From contig RFNX01000288.1 of NCBI GenBank assembly GCA_009926905.1, positions 1 through 6,657 on the forward strand: a stretch of 6,657 nucleotides of DNA, in the 5' to 3' direction. Both the position numbers and the translations under genes were made by a program. Position 1 is the stretch's first letter. Each line of letters opens with the position of its first letter. The notes below the pieces were generated by a model, which saw only the letters and a list, made by a program, of their open reading frames with translations, was not told where the DNA came from and ran no database searches. The stretch comes from Flavobacteriales bacterium (lineage in GTDB: Bacteria; Bacteroidota; Bacteroidia; Flavobacteriales_D; Crocinitomicaceae). Positions 6,008 through 6,657 of this stretch are shown here, piece after piece.

Positions 6008-6391
6008 ATGTCTAATTTACATTTGAAAGCCAATTTGGGTTTTGATAGTGGAAAGTACTTTGTAGGTCTTTCTTTAGTAGAATTCGAAGAAGATAATGTT
6101 ACTATAATTTACTCTCCAGCATTAGATTTAAGTGGTTACGGTTACAATTATTCAGAAGCTAAAAATTCTTTTTTTGAGGCTTTGCATGAGTTTTTTAGAT
6201 ACACCAGCAATAAAAACACTTTAGATAAAGTTCTTAAAGATTTGGGTTGGAACGTAAAAGGTTCAAAAAAGAAACCCAAATTCAATCCACCAAAAGATTC
6301 TGAATTAGTGAATCTAAATCCGATGTATAACGAAATTGTAAATAACAAAAGTTATAAAGTTTCGAGAGAAGATGTTGAATTTGCATATTAG
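6008..6391 (+). CDS. HicB-like antitoxin
   Basis: A 127-residue protein, called as the antitoxin of a type II toxin-antitoxin pair. Residues about 10-65 resemble the partial RNase H-like HicB fold: an N-terminal strand segment (KYFVGLSLVEF, VTIIYSP), then the proline/glycine turn ALDLSGYGYNYSEA in place of the usual PDLPGC.-.G-T..EA pattern, then a helix (FFEALHEFFRY). A Lys/Pro-rich linker follows (about 84-97), then a C-terminal segment ending SREDVEFAY with no ribbon-helix-helix or helix-turn-helix that I can recognise. ATG 6008 is chosen over an in-frame TTG at 5987 that lies within the -7 element. The toxin gene starts 5 bases after its stop, so the pair should be co-transcribed and the antitoxin should be made first. 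GC content is clearly below that of the core genes. The call rests as much on the neighbour as on sequence. Confidence 0.7.
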   Translation: MSNLHLKANLGFDSGKYFVGLSLVEFEEDNVTIIYSPALDLSGYGYNYSEAKNSFFEALHEFFRYTSNKNTLDKVLKDLGWNVKGSKKKPKFNPPKDSELVNLNPMYNEIVNNKSYKVSREDVEFAY

Positions 6392-6396
6392 TATTT

Positions 6397-6627
6397 ATGT
6401 CAGCTCAACATTTAAGAAATGTACCACTTAAACTTTTTAAAGATTTTTTAAAAGATCAAAATTGTATTTGCAATAGAACGAATGGCGGTCATGAGCATTG
6501 GTCAAGAGCTGATTTATTGAGACCAATTACTATTCAAACACATGTGGATCCAATCCCTGAATTCATTATTAAAAACGCTCTCAAGCAATTAGGTCTAACT
6601 AAAAAAGATTTTATTGACTGGATGTAA
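6397..6627 (+). CDS. HicA-like mRNA-interferase toxin
   Basis: A 76-residue protein of HicA toxin size. HicA toxins have a small dsRNA-binding-like fold and inhibit translation by cleaving or binding mRNA through a conserved histidine. The family layout is visible: an N-terminal helix (LKLFKDFLKDQNC), a Gly-Gly-His turn NGGHEHW at residues 29-35 with H32 as the likely catalytic residue, a strand (PITIQTHVDPIPE, 43-55) matching the family strand that ends in a histidine and proline, and a C-terminal helix pair (IIKNALKQLGLTKKDF) like the usual LRQLGLSxxEF ending. It follows the antitoxin gene by 5 bases, the reverse of the classical hicA-hicB order. The frame is intact and all motif residues are present, so an active toxin is plausible. 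Activity and target are inferred from family. Confidence 0.85.
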   Translation: MSAQHLRNVPLKLFKDFLKDQNCICNRTNGGHEHWSRADLLRPITIQTHVDPIPEFIIKNALKQLGLTKKDFIDWM

Positions 6628-6657
6628 CTTATATCAAATTAAAAACCTTGGTATTAT

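Noticed and set aside
6628..6657. Terminator or attachment site after the HicA-like gene
   Set aside because: Only 30 bases remain, with a small ACC-TT-GGT symmetry and no T-tract. No direct repeat matching the left side of the module was found.

Overview
The window looks like chromosomal DNA from a member of the Bacteroidota, probably a Flavobacteriales relative. The evidence is the moderate-to-low GC content, a DUF4286-type gene placed directly before rsmA, the NFPY variant of the methyltransferase motif, a secreted protein whose signal peptide ends in SNAQ, and several matches to the Bacteroidota promoter -7 element TAnnTTTG next to gene starts. This is inference from features; no database search was possible.

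Layout. Positions 1-120 hold a short degenerate repeat block that runs off the left edge. Positions 121-1652 (minus strand) are a two-gene translation-quality operon, rsgA then dtd, joined by a 4-base ATGA stop/start overlap. Divergent from it at 1765-2884 (plus strand) are a small DUF4286-like gene and rsmA (ksgA), overlapping by 17 bases. These two units put ribosome small-subunit maturation (RsgA GTPase, RsmA 16S dimethyltransferase) and D-aminoacyl-tRNA clearance (Dtd) side by side. rsmA converges on 2936-4660 (minus), a secreted protein made almost entirely of about 19 MORN_2-type repeats. It lies downstream of, and probably shares a transcript with, a LysE/RhtB-type membrane exporter gene (4701-5369, minus).

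Right side. At 5487-5846 (plus) is a small acidic protein I do not recognise, whose start is better placed at an ATG just downstream of a good promoter match than at the upstream GTG. It is followed by a weak terminator-like hairpin and an intergenic region rich in dyad symmetry. Then comes a two-gene module, 6008-6391 and 6397-6627, that reads as a HicB-like antitoxin followed by a HicA-like toxin. This is the antitoxin-first order. The module is AT-richer than the core genes (hand count about 29% GC over 6001-6360, about 39% over 121-360), which fits acquisition by transfer. A perfect 15-bp palindrome sits just upstream of its -7 element and is a good candidate for the autoregulatory operator.

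Most of the window is ordinary housekeeping DNA. The parts most worth a second look are the HicBA-like module with its upstream symmetry and unusual antitoxin C-terminus, the large charged insertion in RsgA, and the MORN-repeat protein. No gene-free stretch exceeds 300 bases, and no rRNA, tRNA, CRISPR array or insertion sequence was seen.
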